A stretch of DNA of 22,244 bases from JBDRNO01 sp043811005 (GTDB taxonomy: Bacteria > Bacteroidota > Bacteroidia > NORP154), in assembly GCA_043811005.1 (NCBI GenBank), contig JBDRNO010000249.1:1-22244 (forward strand). Direction: 5' to 3'. Both the position numbers and the translations under genes were made by a program. The notes under the pieces were generated by a model, which saw only the letters and a list, made by a program, of their open reading frames with translations, was not told the DNA's origin and searched no databases. This document shows positions 14,559 through 22,205 of this stretch, in pieces; position 1 is the stretch's first letter; each line of letters opens with the position of its first letter.

Positions 14559-15863
14559 ATGAGTACTTTTGAGATCACTGGTGGTCGTCAATTAAAAGGC
14601 GATATAATTCCCCAGGGAGCTAAAAATGAAGCTCTGCAGGTAATCTGTGCCACCCTGCTTACTTCCCAAAAGGTAACAATAAAAAATATTCCTGATATAA
14701 GTGATGTAAATCTACTTATTGAGCTACTTAAAATCTTAGGTGTAAAAGCAGAAAGAATTAGTAATGATGAATATACCTTTCAAGCCGATGATATTAACAT
14801 CGAACAACTCCGGTCATCAGAATTTAAAACTATAAGCACAAAACTTCGCGGTTCGATAATGATTGCCGGACCAATGCTTTCCCGTTTTGGGAAGAGCTAT
14901 ATTCCAAGTCCGGGAGGAGACAAGATCGGTAGAAGGAGATTGGACACCCATTTCTTTGGCTTTCAAAAATTAGGGGCAAAATTTGAATACAACCAGAAAG
15001 AAAACTTTCACAAAGTTGAAGCGCCCAAACTAAAAGGGAACTATATGCTGTTGGATGAGGCATCAGTTACGGGTACTGCAAATATCATTATGGCAGCCGC
15101 ACTCGCCAATGGAAAAACGACTATTTATCATGCCGCCTGCGAACCTTATATCCAGCAACTTTGCAATATGCTCAATAATATGGGCGCTAAGATCACGGGA
15201 ACCGGATCTAATTTACTATCAATAGAGGGAGTCGAATCTCTTGATGGCTGCACTCATAAATTACTGCCCGACATGGTGGAAATAGGCAGCTTTATTGGTT
15301 TGGCTGCGATGACCCGGTCCGAGATCACTATCAAAAATGTTGCTTATGAACATTTGGGGATTATTCCTGATATGTTTAAAAAATTAGGCATCAAACTCGA
15401 AAAAAAAAATGATGACATTTATATCCCACAACAGGAAAATTACGAGATCGAAACTTTCATTGACGGATCAATACTTACTATCTCTGACGCAATATGGCCA
15501 GGGTTTACACCCGATCTGTTAAGTGTTGCATTGGTAGTGGCTACCCAGGCAAAGGGATGTGTCCTCATCCACCAAAAGATGTTTGAAAGCCGTTTGTTCT
15601 TTGTTGATAAATTGATTGATATGGGTGCGCAGATCATATTATGCGACCCTCACAGGGCAACGGTCATTGGACTAAACAATGAAAACCCTCTAAGAGGTAT
15701 TATCATGACCTCTCCCGATATCAGGGCTGGAGTTTCACTCTTAATTGCCGCATTATCTGCCGAAGGCAAAAGTGTAATACATAATGCCGGGCAAATAGAT
15801 CGTGGGTACCAAAACATTGATGTTCGCCTGAATAAGCTGGGGGCTGAGATTATAAGAACATAA
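14559..15863 (+). CDS. murA: UDP-N-acetylglucosamine 1-carboxyvinyltransferase
   Basis: A 434-residue cytosolic enzyme for the first committed step of peptidoglycan synthesis, transferring enolpyruvate from PEP to UDP-GlcNAc. The N-terminus (FEITGGRQLKGDIIPQGAKNEAL) carries the conserved Lys22-Asn23. The active-site loop reads SPGGDKIGRRRLDTH at 117-131, so the position of the fosfomycin-reactive Cys (Cys115 in E. coli) is Asp121. Cys-to-Asp there is the known natural cause of fosfomycin insensitivity in other MurA proteins. The C-terminal half contains WPGFTPDLLSVALVVATQAKG and FESRLFFVDKLIDMGAQI, and the last residues (GQIDRGYQNIDVRLNKLGAEI) match family ends. The length is normal. It lies between the DUF4290 gene and a TlpA-like gene that starts 59 bp later. 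Confidence 0.96.
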   Translation: MSTFEITGGRQLKGDIIPQGAKNEALQVICATLLTSQKVTIKNIPDISDVNLLIELLKILGVKAERISNDEYTFQADDINIEQLRSSEFKTISTKLRGSIMIAGPMLSRFGKSYIPSPGGDKIGRRRLDTHFFGFQKLGAKFEYNQKENFHKVEAPKLKGNYMLLDEASVTGTANIIMAAALANGKTTIYHAACEPYIQQLCNMLNNMGAKITGTGSNLLSIEGVESLDGCTHKLLPDMVEIGSFIGLAAMTRSEITIKNVAYEHLGIIPDMFKKLGIKLEKKNDDIYIPQQENYEIETFIDGSILTISDAIWPGFTPDLLSVALVVATQAKGCVLIHQKMFESRLFFVDKLIDMGAQIILCDPHRATVIGLNNENPLRGIIMTSPDIRAGVSLLIAALSAEGKSVIHNAGQIDRGYQNIDVRLNKLGAEIIRT

Positions 15864-15922
15864 CATAGTAAATTTATTAAAAAGGAAATCACATTAAATT
15901 TGAGTGAAGAAAAAATAAGATA

Positions 15923-16591
15923 ATGTTAAAAAAAATCTACAAAGTAATAATAACTACTGTTTTATCTTTTACGGCTTTATGCTTCATCAACAAAGGTGAA
16001 GAATCAATCCTGATTGAGTCGTTACTCCCCATTCGTCCAAAGGAGGCAGTTCAGGTATTGACCGATGACGGGACTAAAACAGGTTTGAATATTGGAAATA
16101 AAGCTCCTGAATTATTGTTCAACAATCCCGATGGAGATTCTATTGCCCTGTCATCACTAAAGGGAAAAATCGTATTGCTGGATTTCTGGGCTTCATGGTG
16201 CGGGCCTTGCAGGCGCGACAACCCTAATTTGGTAAACGCCTATCTAAAATTCAAAGATGCAAAATTTGAAAATGCCAAAGGATTTACCATTTACAGCGTA
16301 TCTTTAGATAGGACCAAAACAGCTTGGGTAAATTGTATAAAACAAGACAAATTAGTGTGGGAAAATCATGTAAGCGATTTGAAGGCATGGGCATCCCAAC
16401 CTGCAAAAATTTATCATATCAATTCAATTCCCAGTAACTTTTTATTAGATGCAAATGGTATCATAATAGCTAAAAATCTCAGGGGAACCTTATTGCATTC
16501 CGAGCTGCAAAAATTACTTAAAACCCCAAAAAAGAAGAAATCAACAGGAAATAAAGAAAAGGAGGAAATGGAATTATTTTTGAATAAATAA
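15923..16591 (+). CDS. TlpA/ResA-like thiol-disulfide oxidoreductase
   Basis: A 222-residue exported or membrane-anchored thioredoxin-fold protein. A hydrophobic N-terminal segment (about 5-22, VIITTVLSFTALCF) should act as a signal or anchor and contains no clear lipobox. The AhpC/TSA-TlpA domain starts about residue 57 (IGNKAPELLFNNPDGDSIALSSLKGKIVLLDFWA), with the redox motif W92-C-G-P-C96 and the cis-proline region INSIPSNFLLD. It probably reduces or isomerises periplasmic disulfides. The substrate is not apparent. The C-terminus is Lys/Glu-rich (TPKKKKSTGNKEKEEM), a tail beyond the domain. It follows murA by 59 bp on the same strand and may share its transcript. It faces the reductase gene end-on, with 73 bp between them. 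Confidence 0.92.
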   Translation: MLKKIYKVIITTVLSFTALCFINKGEESILIESLLPIRPKEAVQVLTDDGTKTGLNIGNKAPELLFNNPDGDSIALSSLKGKIVLLDFWASWCGPCRRDNPNLVNAYLKFKDAKFENAKGFTIYSVSLDRTKTAWVNCIKQDKLVWENHVSDLKAWASQPAKIYHINSIPSNFLLDANGIIIAKNLRGTLLHSELQKLLKTPKKKKSTGNKEKEEMELFLNK

Positions 16592-16631
16592 CGTAAGTAA
16601 CTATTTATCACTTTTTGTTATTAACATATCA

Positions 16632-16656
16632 CCATTAGTGCCTTTAATAAGGTGGA
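16632..16656. terminator. Imperfect hairpin between converging genes, weak terminator candidate
   Basis: CACCATTA and TAATAAGGTG (about 16632-16656) can pair imperfectly in the 73-bp gap between the tlpA-like and nrdJ stop codons. No long T-run follows on either strand. It is suggested mainly by position. Confidence 0.25.
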
Positions 16657-16664
16657 TAGTAAAT

Positions 16665-19301
16665 TCAGGCACACTTCGACAGTCCGCAGTTCTTACATTT
16701 CAGACATCCTTCTTCATAGATCAACCCTTCGGGGTCATCACAATTCGGGCATTTATTATTAGCTGCGCGGGTTCCGTTAGGTATAAATTTCCTCAACGCC
16801 CTTTCTACTCCGTTTTTCCATGTATTGACTGAATCACCGTCTAAGTTGAGGTTTGCAATAAGGTCAACAACAAAAAGCATGGGCATGCCATGCCTTAACA
16901 CTCCGGAGATCAATTTTGCATAATTCCAATATTCCTTGTTGAAAAATCTTGATAGCCCTTGAATAGTTATTTTATATCCATCCCTGTCCTCATATTGAAA
17001 ATCATACCTCTTCTTTCCGCTTTTATTTTTTTCCTTAATCACCCATCCCCTGGAAATTGATTTAGGGATAAGTAATGTGTCTTCATCGAGTTTACCTGTA
17101 AAAATCTCATAAGGACGGTTGTCTAACAGTCCAATTACAGCGATCCACTTCTCGTTATTATTCTGGAATCTCACAACTTCGGCTTCCAGCACTTTGGGCC
17201 GGCTCGGAGCTGCGGTTTCTCTAAAATTGTTCCTTGTTTCTTTTTGCTTTTTAGCTTCAGACACAAGCACCCCTGTTCTCGACCCATCCCTATAGATGGT
17301 CACTCCTTTGCAGCCGCATTTCCATGCTGTTTTATATATTTCACTTACTAATTCCTCGGTTGCATCGTTAGGAATATTTACAGTTACGCTAATGGAATGG
17401 TCAACCCATTTCTGAACTTCCCCCTGCATTCTAATCTTTTGCACCCAATTAATATCACCAGAAGTTGATTTGTAATAGGGAGATTTTTTAATGATCTTTT
17501 CCAAGTCCTCACTATCCAACTTCGAAACTTCTTCAACATCATATCCCTTTATTTTCAGCCAGGTTACGAATTTATGATGAAACACAGAGTATTCTTCCCA
17601 ACTATCGCCAATTGAATCTGTAAAATCCACCTTGCTCTTCTTGTCATTAGGATTTACCTTTCGCCTTCTCTTATAAGATACCAAAAACACCGGTTCAATT
17701 CCTGATGACGTTTGAGACATAAGACTTGTAGTTCCTGTGGGAGCAATAGTCAACAAAGCGATATTTCTTCTTCCATACTTTTCCATGTCTGTATAAAGAT
17801 CAGGATCAGCTTCCTTTAACCGTAAAACAAATGGGTTGTTTTTTTCCCGGTTTGCATCATATATTGTCATAGCGCCTCTTTCCCTTGCCAATTGAACGGA
17901 AGACCTGTATGCTTCTAAAGCCAGGCACTTATGAACTTTTGTTGAAAACTCAATAGCATCCTCTGATCCGTATCTCAATCCTAAAGCGGCAAGCATATCT
18001 CCTTCGGCAGTAATACCTATTCCTGTTCTTCTTCCGGTAATACATTTTTGCTTAATATTTCTCCAAAGATTTACTTCGGTTTTTTTGATCTCAGGGCTTT
18101 CGGGGTCTGTACGTAATTTTTCCAGGATATTATCTATCTTTTCCATTTCCAGGTCAATAATATCATCCATGATACGCTGGGCATATCTAACATGTTGATT
18201 GAACAGTTTAAAATCAAAACAGGCACTTTCGGTGAAGGGTTCGGCAACATAACTGAATAAATTTATTGCAATCAGGCGGCAGCTATCATAAGGACATAAT
18301 GGAATTTCCCCACAGGGATTAGTTGATACGGTATGAAAGCCTAAATCTGCATAACAATCAGGAATGGATTCTTTAATAATTGTATCCCAGAATAATATCC
18401 CCGGTTCAGCTGATTTCCATGCATTGCCAACTATTTTATTCCATAATTTGTTTGCGTCAATTTCTAAGGTTGTTGTGGGATTTTTTGTATTTATTGGAAA
18501 TTGTTGTATATATTTTGTATTATTAACAACTGCATTCATGAAATCATCATCAATCCTAACGGAAATATTGGCTCCGGTAATTTTATCTTTATCCAATTTA
18601 GCGTCAATAAAGGTTTCAACGTCAAGGTGTTTTATTGAAAGACTTAGCATTAAAGCGCCTCTCCGTCCGTCCTGTGCAACTTCCCTTGTAGAGTTGGAAT
18701 AACGTTCCATAAATGGCACAATCCCGGTGGAAGTTAGGGCACTGTTTTGTACCGGGCTTCCTTTGGGTCTTATATGCGACAGGTCATGGCCAACCCCGCC
18801 CCGTCTCTTCATCAGTTGAACCTGCTCCTCATCAATCTTCATAACACCTCCATAGGAATCTGATGAAGAGTTATTACCTATTACAAAACAATTTGATAAT
18901 GAACTGATCTGGAAATCGTTACCAATACCAGACATGGGACCACCTTGCGGAACAATATATTTAAACCCTTTTAGCAATTGGTATAACTCTTCTTCGCTCA
19001 TTGCATTCCGGTACCTTTTTTCTATGCGTGCAATTTCTCTTGCCAGCCTCCTGTGCATCTGGTCGGGATTTGATTCGTATAATATTCCGCTTGAATCTTT
19101 CAGCGCATATTTATTTATCCACACATCTGCAGCGAGATCATCTCCATTAAAATACTTTAGTGATTCCTTAAGAGCTTCCTCGGTTGTATAGGTTTCCATG
19201 CCATTGCCTGGTATCATCTTGCTTTTCTGTGTTGGAAAAATCTTTGGTGCCTCAACTTGTGCGGGTTGTTCCATCTTTCTCTCCATTACTTCTGTTTCCA
19301 T
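16665..19301 (-). CDS. nrdJ: Adenosylcobalamin-dependent (class II) ribonucleotide reductase
   Basis: An 878-residue enzyme that makes deoxyribonucleotides using a B12-derived radical, and so does not need oxygen. Catalytic residues seen are Cys138 (SLSNCFVIG) and Cys341 (DSCRLIAINL) as the reducible pair, and Cys330 with Glu332 in STNPCGEIP as the radical site. Their spacing matches class II enzymes such as the one from Thermotoga. The segment RRGGVGHDLSHIRPKGSP and the IAPTGTTSLMSQTSSGIEPVF loop are also typical. The C-terminus is a zinc-ribbon-like tail (CPNC...CLKC..C....C, last Cys at 877) of the NrdJ_Z type that re-reduces the active site. No nrdB-type small subunit is nearby. The ATG at 19301 gives a 30-40-residue lead before the conserved TEEALKESLKYFNG. 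No cobalamin riboswitch was recognised upstream. Confidence 0.95.
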   Translation of the reverse strand: METEVMERKMEQPAQVEAPKIFPTQKSKMIPGNGMETYTTEEALKESLKYFNGDDLAADVWINKYALKDSSGILYESNPDQMHRRLAREIARIEKRYRNAMSEEELYQLLKGFKYIVPQGGPMSGIGNDFQISSLSNCFVIGNNSSSDSYGGVMKIDEEQVQLMKRRGGVGHDLSHIRPKGSPVQNSALTSTGIVPFMERYSNSTREVAQDGRRGALMLSLSIKHLDVETFIDAKLDKDKITGANISVRIDDDFMNAVVNNTKYIQQFPINTKNPTTTLEIDANKLWNKIVGNAWKSAEPGILFWDTIIKESIPDCYADLGFHTVSTNPCGEIPLCPYDSCRLIAINLFSYVAEPFTESACFDFKLFNQHVRYAQRIMDDIIDLEMEKIDNILEKLRTDPESPEIKKTEVNLWRNIKQKCITGRRTGIGITAEGDMLAALGLRYGSEDAIEFSTKVHKCLALEAYRSSVQLARERGAMTIYDANREKNNPFVLRLKEADPDLYTDMEKYGRRNIALLTIAPTGTTSLMSQTSSGIEPVFLVSYKRRRKVNPNDKKSKVDFTDSIGDSWEEYSVFHHKFVTWLKIKGYDVEEVSKLDSEDLEKIIKKSPYYKSTSGDINWVQKIRMQGEVQKWVDHSISVTVNIPNDATEELVSEIYKTAWKCGCKGVTIYRDGSRTGVLVSEAKKQKETRNNFRETAAPSRPKVLEAEVVRFQNNNEKWIAVIGLLDNRPYEIFTGKLDEDTLLIPKSISRGWVIKEKNKSGKKRYDFQYEDRDGYKITIQGLSRFFNKEYWNYAKLISGVLRHGMPMLFVVDLIANLNLDGDSVNTWKNGVERALRKFIPNGTRAANNKCPNCDDPEGLIYEEGCLKCKNCGLSKCA

Positions 19302-19483
19302 GTTTGTTGATTAAATTTTCTGATAAAAAAAGAAAATATTTCGCCTTGCGAATTTAAACATAGTATTTCCTATCATCAATCTAAAATTATTAACAAACGG
19401 CATTAGTTTTTAACAAAAAGGATAATTTTATTATTTCTTTTAAAGAATTCAAAAAAAAAATTATTTTTATCAAATATAATTTG

Positions 19484-19512
19484 TTGATAATAAAAAAGAA
19501 TCGTTAATTTTA
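19484..19512 (+). promoter_or_regulatory. Promoter candidate for recQ
   Basis: TTG at 19484-19486 and TAATTTTA at 19505-19512 with an 18-bp spacer approximate the Bacteroidota consensus (spacer usually 19, final G replaced by A). The AT richness of the region makes chance matches likely. Confidence 0.3.
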
Positions 19513-19558
19513 CGATTGCAAAAAAATTCAAAAGAATTTAACATGGTAATCCGATAGC

Positions 19559-19576
19559 TCCCGATATTTATAGGGA
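19559..19576. repeat. Degenerate ATCCCGATA-type palindrome upstream of recQ
   Basis: TCCCGATA (19559-19566) pairs with TATAGGGA (19569-19576) with one mismatch and the same two-base loop length as the perfect copy at 13683-13702. Outer AATCCG/CGGATT arms (19548-19553 and 19577-19582) extend it. It lies 44 bp before the recQ start and may lie in its leader. Confidence 0.5.
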
Positions 19577-19620
19577 CGGATTGATTAAAAAAGAAATTAT
19601 ATAAAATTGAGTTAAAGAAG

Positions 19621-21816
19621 ATGACAATAACTGCTGAACTTTCAATAATTGATTATTTAAAAAAGCATTTTGGTTTTATCGCTTTTAAAGGGCAGCAGGA
19701 AGCTATAATCAATAATATATTAGCTGGCAAAGACACTTTTGTGATAATGCCTACCGGTGGTGGCAAATCAATGTGCTATCAGTTACCTGCTTTACTTTGT
19801 GAAGGCACGGCAATTGTTGTTTCACCTCTTATTGCACTTATGAAAAACCAGGTTGATTCAATGAAGGGATACGGAACAGATGACGGAACTGCCCATTTTT
19901 TAAATTCATCTCTGAGCAAACCCGAAATAATCCAGGTAAAAAAAGACATAGTTCAAGGCAAAACGAAACTGCTTTATGTAGCCCCGGAATCTCTGACCAA
20001 ACAAGAGAACGTAGATTTTTTACAAGATATAAATATTTCTTTTTTCGCTATTGATGAAGCCCATTGCATTTCTGAGTGGGGTCACGATTTTCGCCCCGAA
20101 TACAGACGCTTACGTCCGATAATAGAAGCGATAGGCAAAGTTCCGATCATGGCGCTCACTGCAACTGCCACACCTAAAGTGCAGCAGGATATTCAGAAAA
20201 ATCTCGCAATGCTGGATACTACTGTCTTTAAATCTTCTTTTAACAGACCCAATCTTTACTATGAAGTACGTCCTAAAATCAACCCTGTAAAAGAAATCAT
20301 CAAATTTATTAAGCAAAATGCGAACAAATCAGGCATTCTTTACTGCTTAAGCAGGAAGAAAGTAGAAGAAATAGCTGAAATACTACAGGTTAACGGCATT
20401 AAGGCGCTGCCCTATCACGCAGGCATGGAACAAGCGGTTAGAACAAGTACCCAGGATAAATTTTTGATGGAAGATATAGATATAATAGTTGCTACTATTG
20501 CTTTCGGAATGGGAATTGATAAGCCGGATGTACGTTTTGTTATACATTACGATATTCCAAAAAGCCTAGAGGGGTATTACCAAGAAACAGGAAGAGCAGG
20601 CAGAGATGGCGGAGAAGGAATCTGTCTCGCTTTCTATCAATATAAAGATATTGAAAAGCTCGAAAAGTTCATGAAAGGTAAACCAGTTGCCGAACAGGAA
20701 ATCGGCAAACAATTGCTTTTGGAAACCGTGGCTTATACAGAATCTGCTATGTGCAGAAGAAAACAATTATTACATTACTTCGGGGAAACTTACAATAAAG
20801 ATAGTTGTGAGAGTTGCGATAACTGCTTGCATCCCAAAGAGAGATTTGAAGGGAAAGATGATATCTGCCTGGCATTAGACACTATTCTTACAGTTAAAGA
20901 AAAATTCAAGGCAAAGCATATTGTAAATGTCTTAATTGGAAAAACTACTACAGAGATAAAAGCATACAAACACAACCAACTTAAACAGTTCGGCAGAGGA
21001 GCTGATGAAGACGAGCAACATTGGAATGCTGTTGTCAGGCAGGCATTGATCGCAGGATTGTTGATTAAAGATATCGAAAATTATGGGCTGCTTCATATAA
21101 GTGAAGCCGGAAAGGAATACATTGCCAAACCATACTCAATAATGCTTGCTAAGGATCATGATTATGAAAGCATTATGGATGATGGAGAAGAAATTATAAG
21201 CGGGGTTCAAAAGGGAGGAGGTGTTGATACAATCTTGTTTGCATTGCTTAGAGATTTACGAAAAGACGTTTCCAAACAACACAATGTGCCTCCATATGTA
21301 GTTTTCCAGGACCCTTCATTGGAAGATATGACCATACAATATCCTATTACAATGGATGAAATGCAGCAAATCAGTGGTGTTGGTGCCGGGAAAGCCCTGA
21401 AATTCGGCAACCCCTTTATTGAACTGATTAACGAATATGTAATAGAAAATGAAATAGAACGACCCATTGATATGGTGGTTAAGTCAGTTATAAACAAATC
21501 GGGATTAAAAGTTTATATTATACAAAATATTGACAGAAAACTACCACTGGATGATATTGCAAATGCAAAAGGGATTAAGTTAGTAGAACTTATTTCTGAA
21601 ATTGAAAGTATTGTGTCTTCAGGCACCAAAGTTAATATCAGTTATTACATTAATGATATTATGGATGAAGAACACCTCGAAGAAATTCTTGCTTATTTTA
21701 AAGAAACCGAAACCGACTCCATTGAAGCTGCCCTTGAAGAACTTGGCGAAGATGAATTTTCTGAAGAAGAAATCAGATTAGTGAGAATTAAATTTCTGTC
21801 AGAATATGGAAACTAA
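19621..21816 (+). CDS. recQ: RecQ-family ATP-dependent DNA helicase
   Basis: A 731-residue 3'-5' DNA helicase for recombination and fork repair. It shows the motif-0 region FGFIAFKGQQEAI (17-29), Walker A MPTGGGKS (43-50), DEAH at 145-148 (AIDEAHCISEWGHDFRPEYRRL), motif VI QETGRAGRDG (321-330), the RecQ zinc-binding cysteines C378, C396, C399 and C402, and an HRDC domain at about 515-600 (LFALLRDLRKDVSK...DEMQQISGVG). The last 120 or so residues (SVINKSGLKVYIIQNIDRKLPLDDIANAKG...) form an extra helix-turn-helix-like, acidic C-terminal region that E. coli RecQ lacks but long Bacteroidota RecQ proteins have. The gene is divergent from nrdJ. Its stop codon lies within the first copy of a 35-bp direct repeat (21812-21846). 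Confidence 0.96.
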   Translation: MTITAELSIIDYLKKHFGFIAFKGQQEAIINNILAGKDTFVIMPTGGGKSMCYQLPALLCEGTAIVVSPLIALMKNQVDSMKGYGTDDGTAHFLNSSLSKPEIIQVKKDIVQGKTKLLYVAPESLTKQENVDFLQDINISFFAIDEAHCISEWGHDFRPEYRRLRPIIEAIGKVPIMALTATATPKVQQDIQKNLAMLDTTVFKSSFNRPNLYYEVRPKINPVKEIIKFIKQNANKSGILYCLSRKKVEEIAEILQVNGIKALPYHAGMEQAVRTSTQDKFLMEDIDIIVATIAFGMGIDKPDVRFVIHYDIPKSLEGYYQETGRAGRDGGEGICLAFYQYKDIEKLEKFMKGKPVAEQEIGKQLLLETVAYTESAMCRRKQLLHYFGETYNKDSCESCDNCLHPKERFEGKDDICLALDTILTVKEKFKAKHIVNVLIGKTTTEIKAYKHNQLKQFGRGADEDEQHWNAVVRQALIAGLLIKDIENYGLLHISEAGKEYIAKPYSIMLAKDHDYESIMDDGEEIISGVQKGGGVDTILFALLRDLRKDVSKQHNVPPYVVFQDPSLEDMTIQYPITMDEMQQISGVGAGKALKFGNPFIELINEYVIENEIERPIDMVVKSVINKSGLKVYIIQNIDRKLPLDDIANAKGIKLVELISEIESIVSSGTKVNISYYINDIMDEEHLEEILAYFKETETDSIEAALEELGEDEFSEEEIRLVRIKFLSEYGN

Positions 21817-21846
21817 TTAGACCCTGTCTATAAAGTCAAAGATTTT
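21812..21846 (+). repeat. 35-bp direct repeat, copy A (overlaps the recQ stop)
   Basis: The unit is ACTAATTAG, then six bases, then TCTATAAAGTCAAAGATTTT. It recurs 294 bp downstream at 22106-22140 and differs only within the five bases after ACTAATTAG (ACCCT here, TGTCC there). The copy starts inside the last recQ codons. Confidence 0.85.
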
Positions 21847-21857
21847 TTCAAAAATGG

Positions 21858-21892
21858 AAATTTCAAATCCCAAATCCCAAATCTCAAATTTC
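21858..21892 (+). repeat. 7-bp-phased array 1 (five AAATYYC units)
   Basis: Five units are in exact 7-bp register: AAATTTC, AAATCCC, AAATCCC, AAATCTC and AAATTTC. The array ends 12 bp before the four-helix-bundle fragment. It is the approximate inverted complement of the array at 22041-22075. Confidence 0.85.
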
Positions 21893-21904
21893 AAAAAATG
21901 AACT

Positions 21905-22114
21905 ATGAAGTATGAAAGAGACCTTGGTGAAAGATTGCAGCAGTTTGCGGTGGATGTTATTCTGTATCTTCGCACAAACGCATCCTTGCCTCTATCCTCA
22001 ATTAATTATCTACCCTATTACTTCTTTTTATCCCCTCTTTGTAATTTGAGATTTGAAATTTGTGATTTGGGATTTTTTACTATTTTTATAATATTATGGA
22101 CGTACACTAATTAG
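21905..22114 (+). pseudogene. Truncated four-helix-bundle (S23/IVS-type) protein gene
   Basis: The frame encodes 69 residues. Only the first 24 or so (MKYERDLGERLQQFAVDVIL, then YLRT) resemble a known family, the S23/IVS-type four-helix-bundle proteins, which are normally about 120 residues with an opening like this. The rest (NASLPLSSINYLPYYFFLSP...) does not look like that family, and from 22041 it is read from the inverted 7-bp repeat array. The true coding remnant is therefore about 21905-21976. No continuation of the family was seen in another frame. Relatives occur as genes inside 23S rRNA intervening sequences and as free-standing genes, and the fold is shared with Avd of diversity-generating retroelements. 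No rRNA or reverse transcriptase is present here. Confidence 0.65.
22041..22075 (-). repeat. 7-bp-phased array 2 (five units, inverted)
   Basis: On the plus strand the units are GTAATTT, GAGATTT, GAAATTT, GTGATTT and GGGATTT in exact 7-bp register. On the minus strand they read as AAATCCC, AAATCAC, AAATTTC, AAATCTC and AAATTAC. It is the same length as array 1 and inverted relative to it, with 148 bp between. Confidence 0.85.
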
Positions 22115-22140
22115 TGTCCGTCTATAAAGTCAAAGATTTT
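22106..22140 (+). repeat. 35-bp direct repeat, copy B
   Basis: This is the second copy of the unit at 21812-21846, in the same orientation. The last 21 bp are identical to copy A and the first 9 bp are identical. Divergence is confined to the 5 bp between. Confidence 0.85.
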
Positions 22141-22152
22141 GCATCAGAATTA

Positions 22153-22205
22153 AAATTCCAAACTCCAAATTCCAAATCCCAAATAAATTCCAAATCCAAA
22201 ATCTC
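22153..22205 (+). repeat. 7-bp-phased array 3
   Basis: AAATTCC, AAACTCC, AAATTCC and AAATCCC are in exact register. They are followed by AAAT-AAATTCC, AAATCC and AAAATCTC with slips of the phase. It has the same orientation as array 1 and follows direct-repeat copy B by 12 bp, as array 1 follows copy A by 11 bp. Confidence 0.75.

Larger units (their letters stand above)
19302..19620. other. AT-rich divergent intergenic region between nrdJ and recQ
   Basis: This 319-bp gap has no supportable gene. It has A/T homopolymer tracts, a candidate recQ promoter (TTG at 19484-19486, 18 bp, TAATTTTA at 19505-19512, one mismatch in the -7 box), and on the minus strand a TATATTTG (19478-19471) that could serve nrdJ but lacks a clear -33. 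A degenerate ATCCCGATA-type hairpin lies at 19559-19576, inside a wider AATCCG/CGGATT pair. No B12-box-like conserved block was seen. Confidence 0.55.

Noticed and set aside
14403..14591. Minus-strand 62-codon frame overlapping the murA start
   Set aside because: It is Lys/Asn/Tyr-rich translation of the T-rich spacer, and no family was recognised.
19302..19620. Cobalamin riboswitch ahead of the B12-dependent reductase
   Set aside because: The gap is AT-rich and lacks a recognisable B12-box-like conserved block or multi-stem structure. This was judged by eye, so a covariance search remains decisive.
21858..22205. CRISPR array
   Set aside because: The repeat units are 7 bp in direct contact with no spacers, and no cas genes are present.
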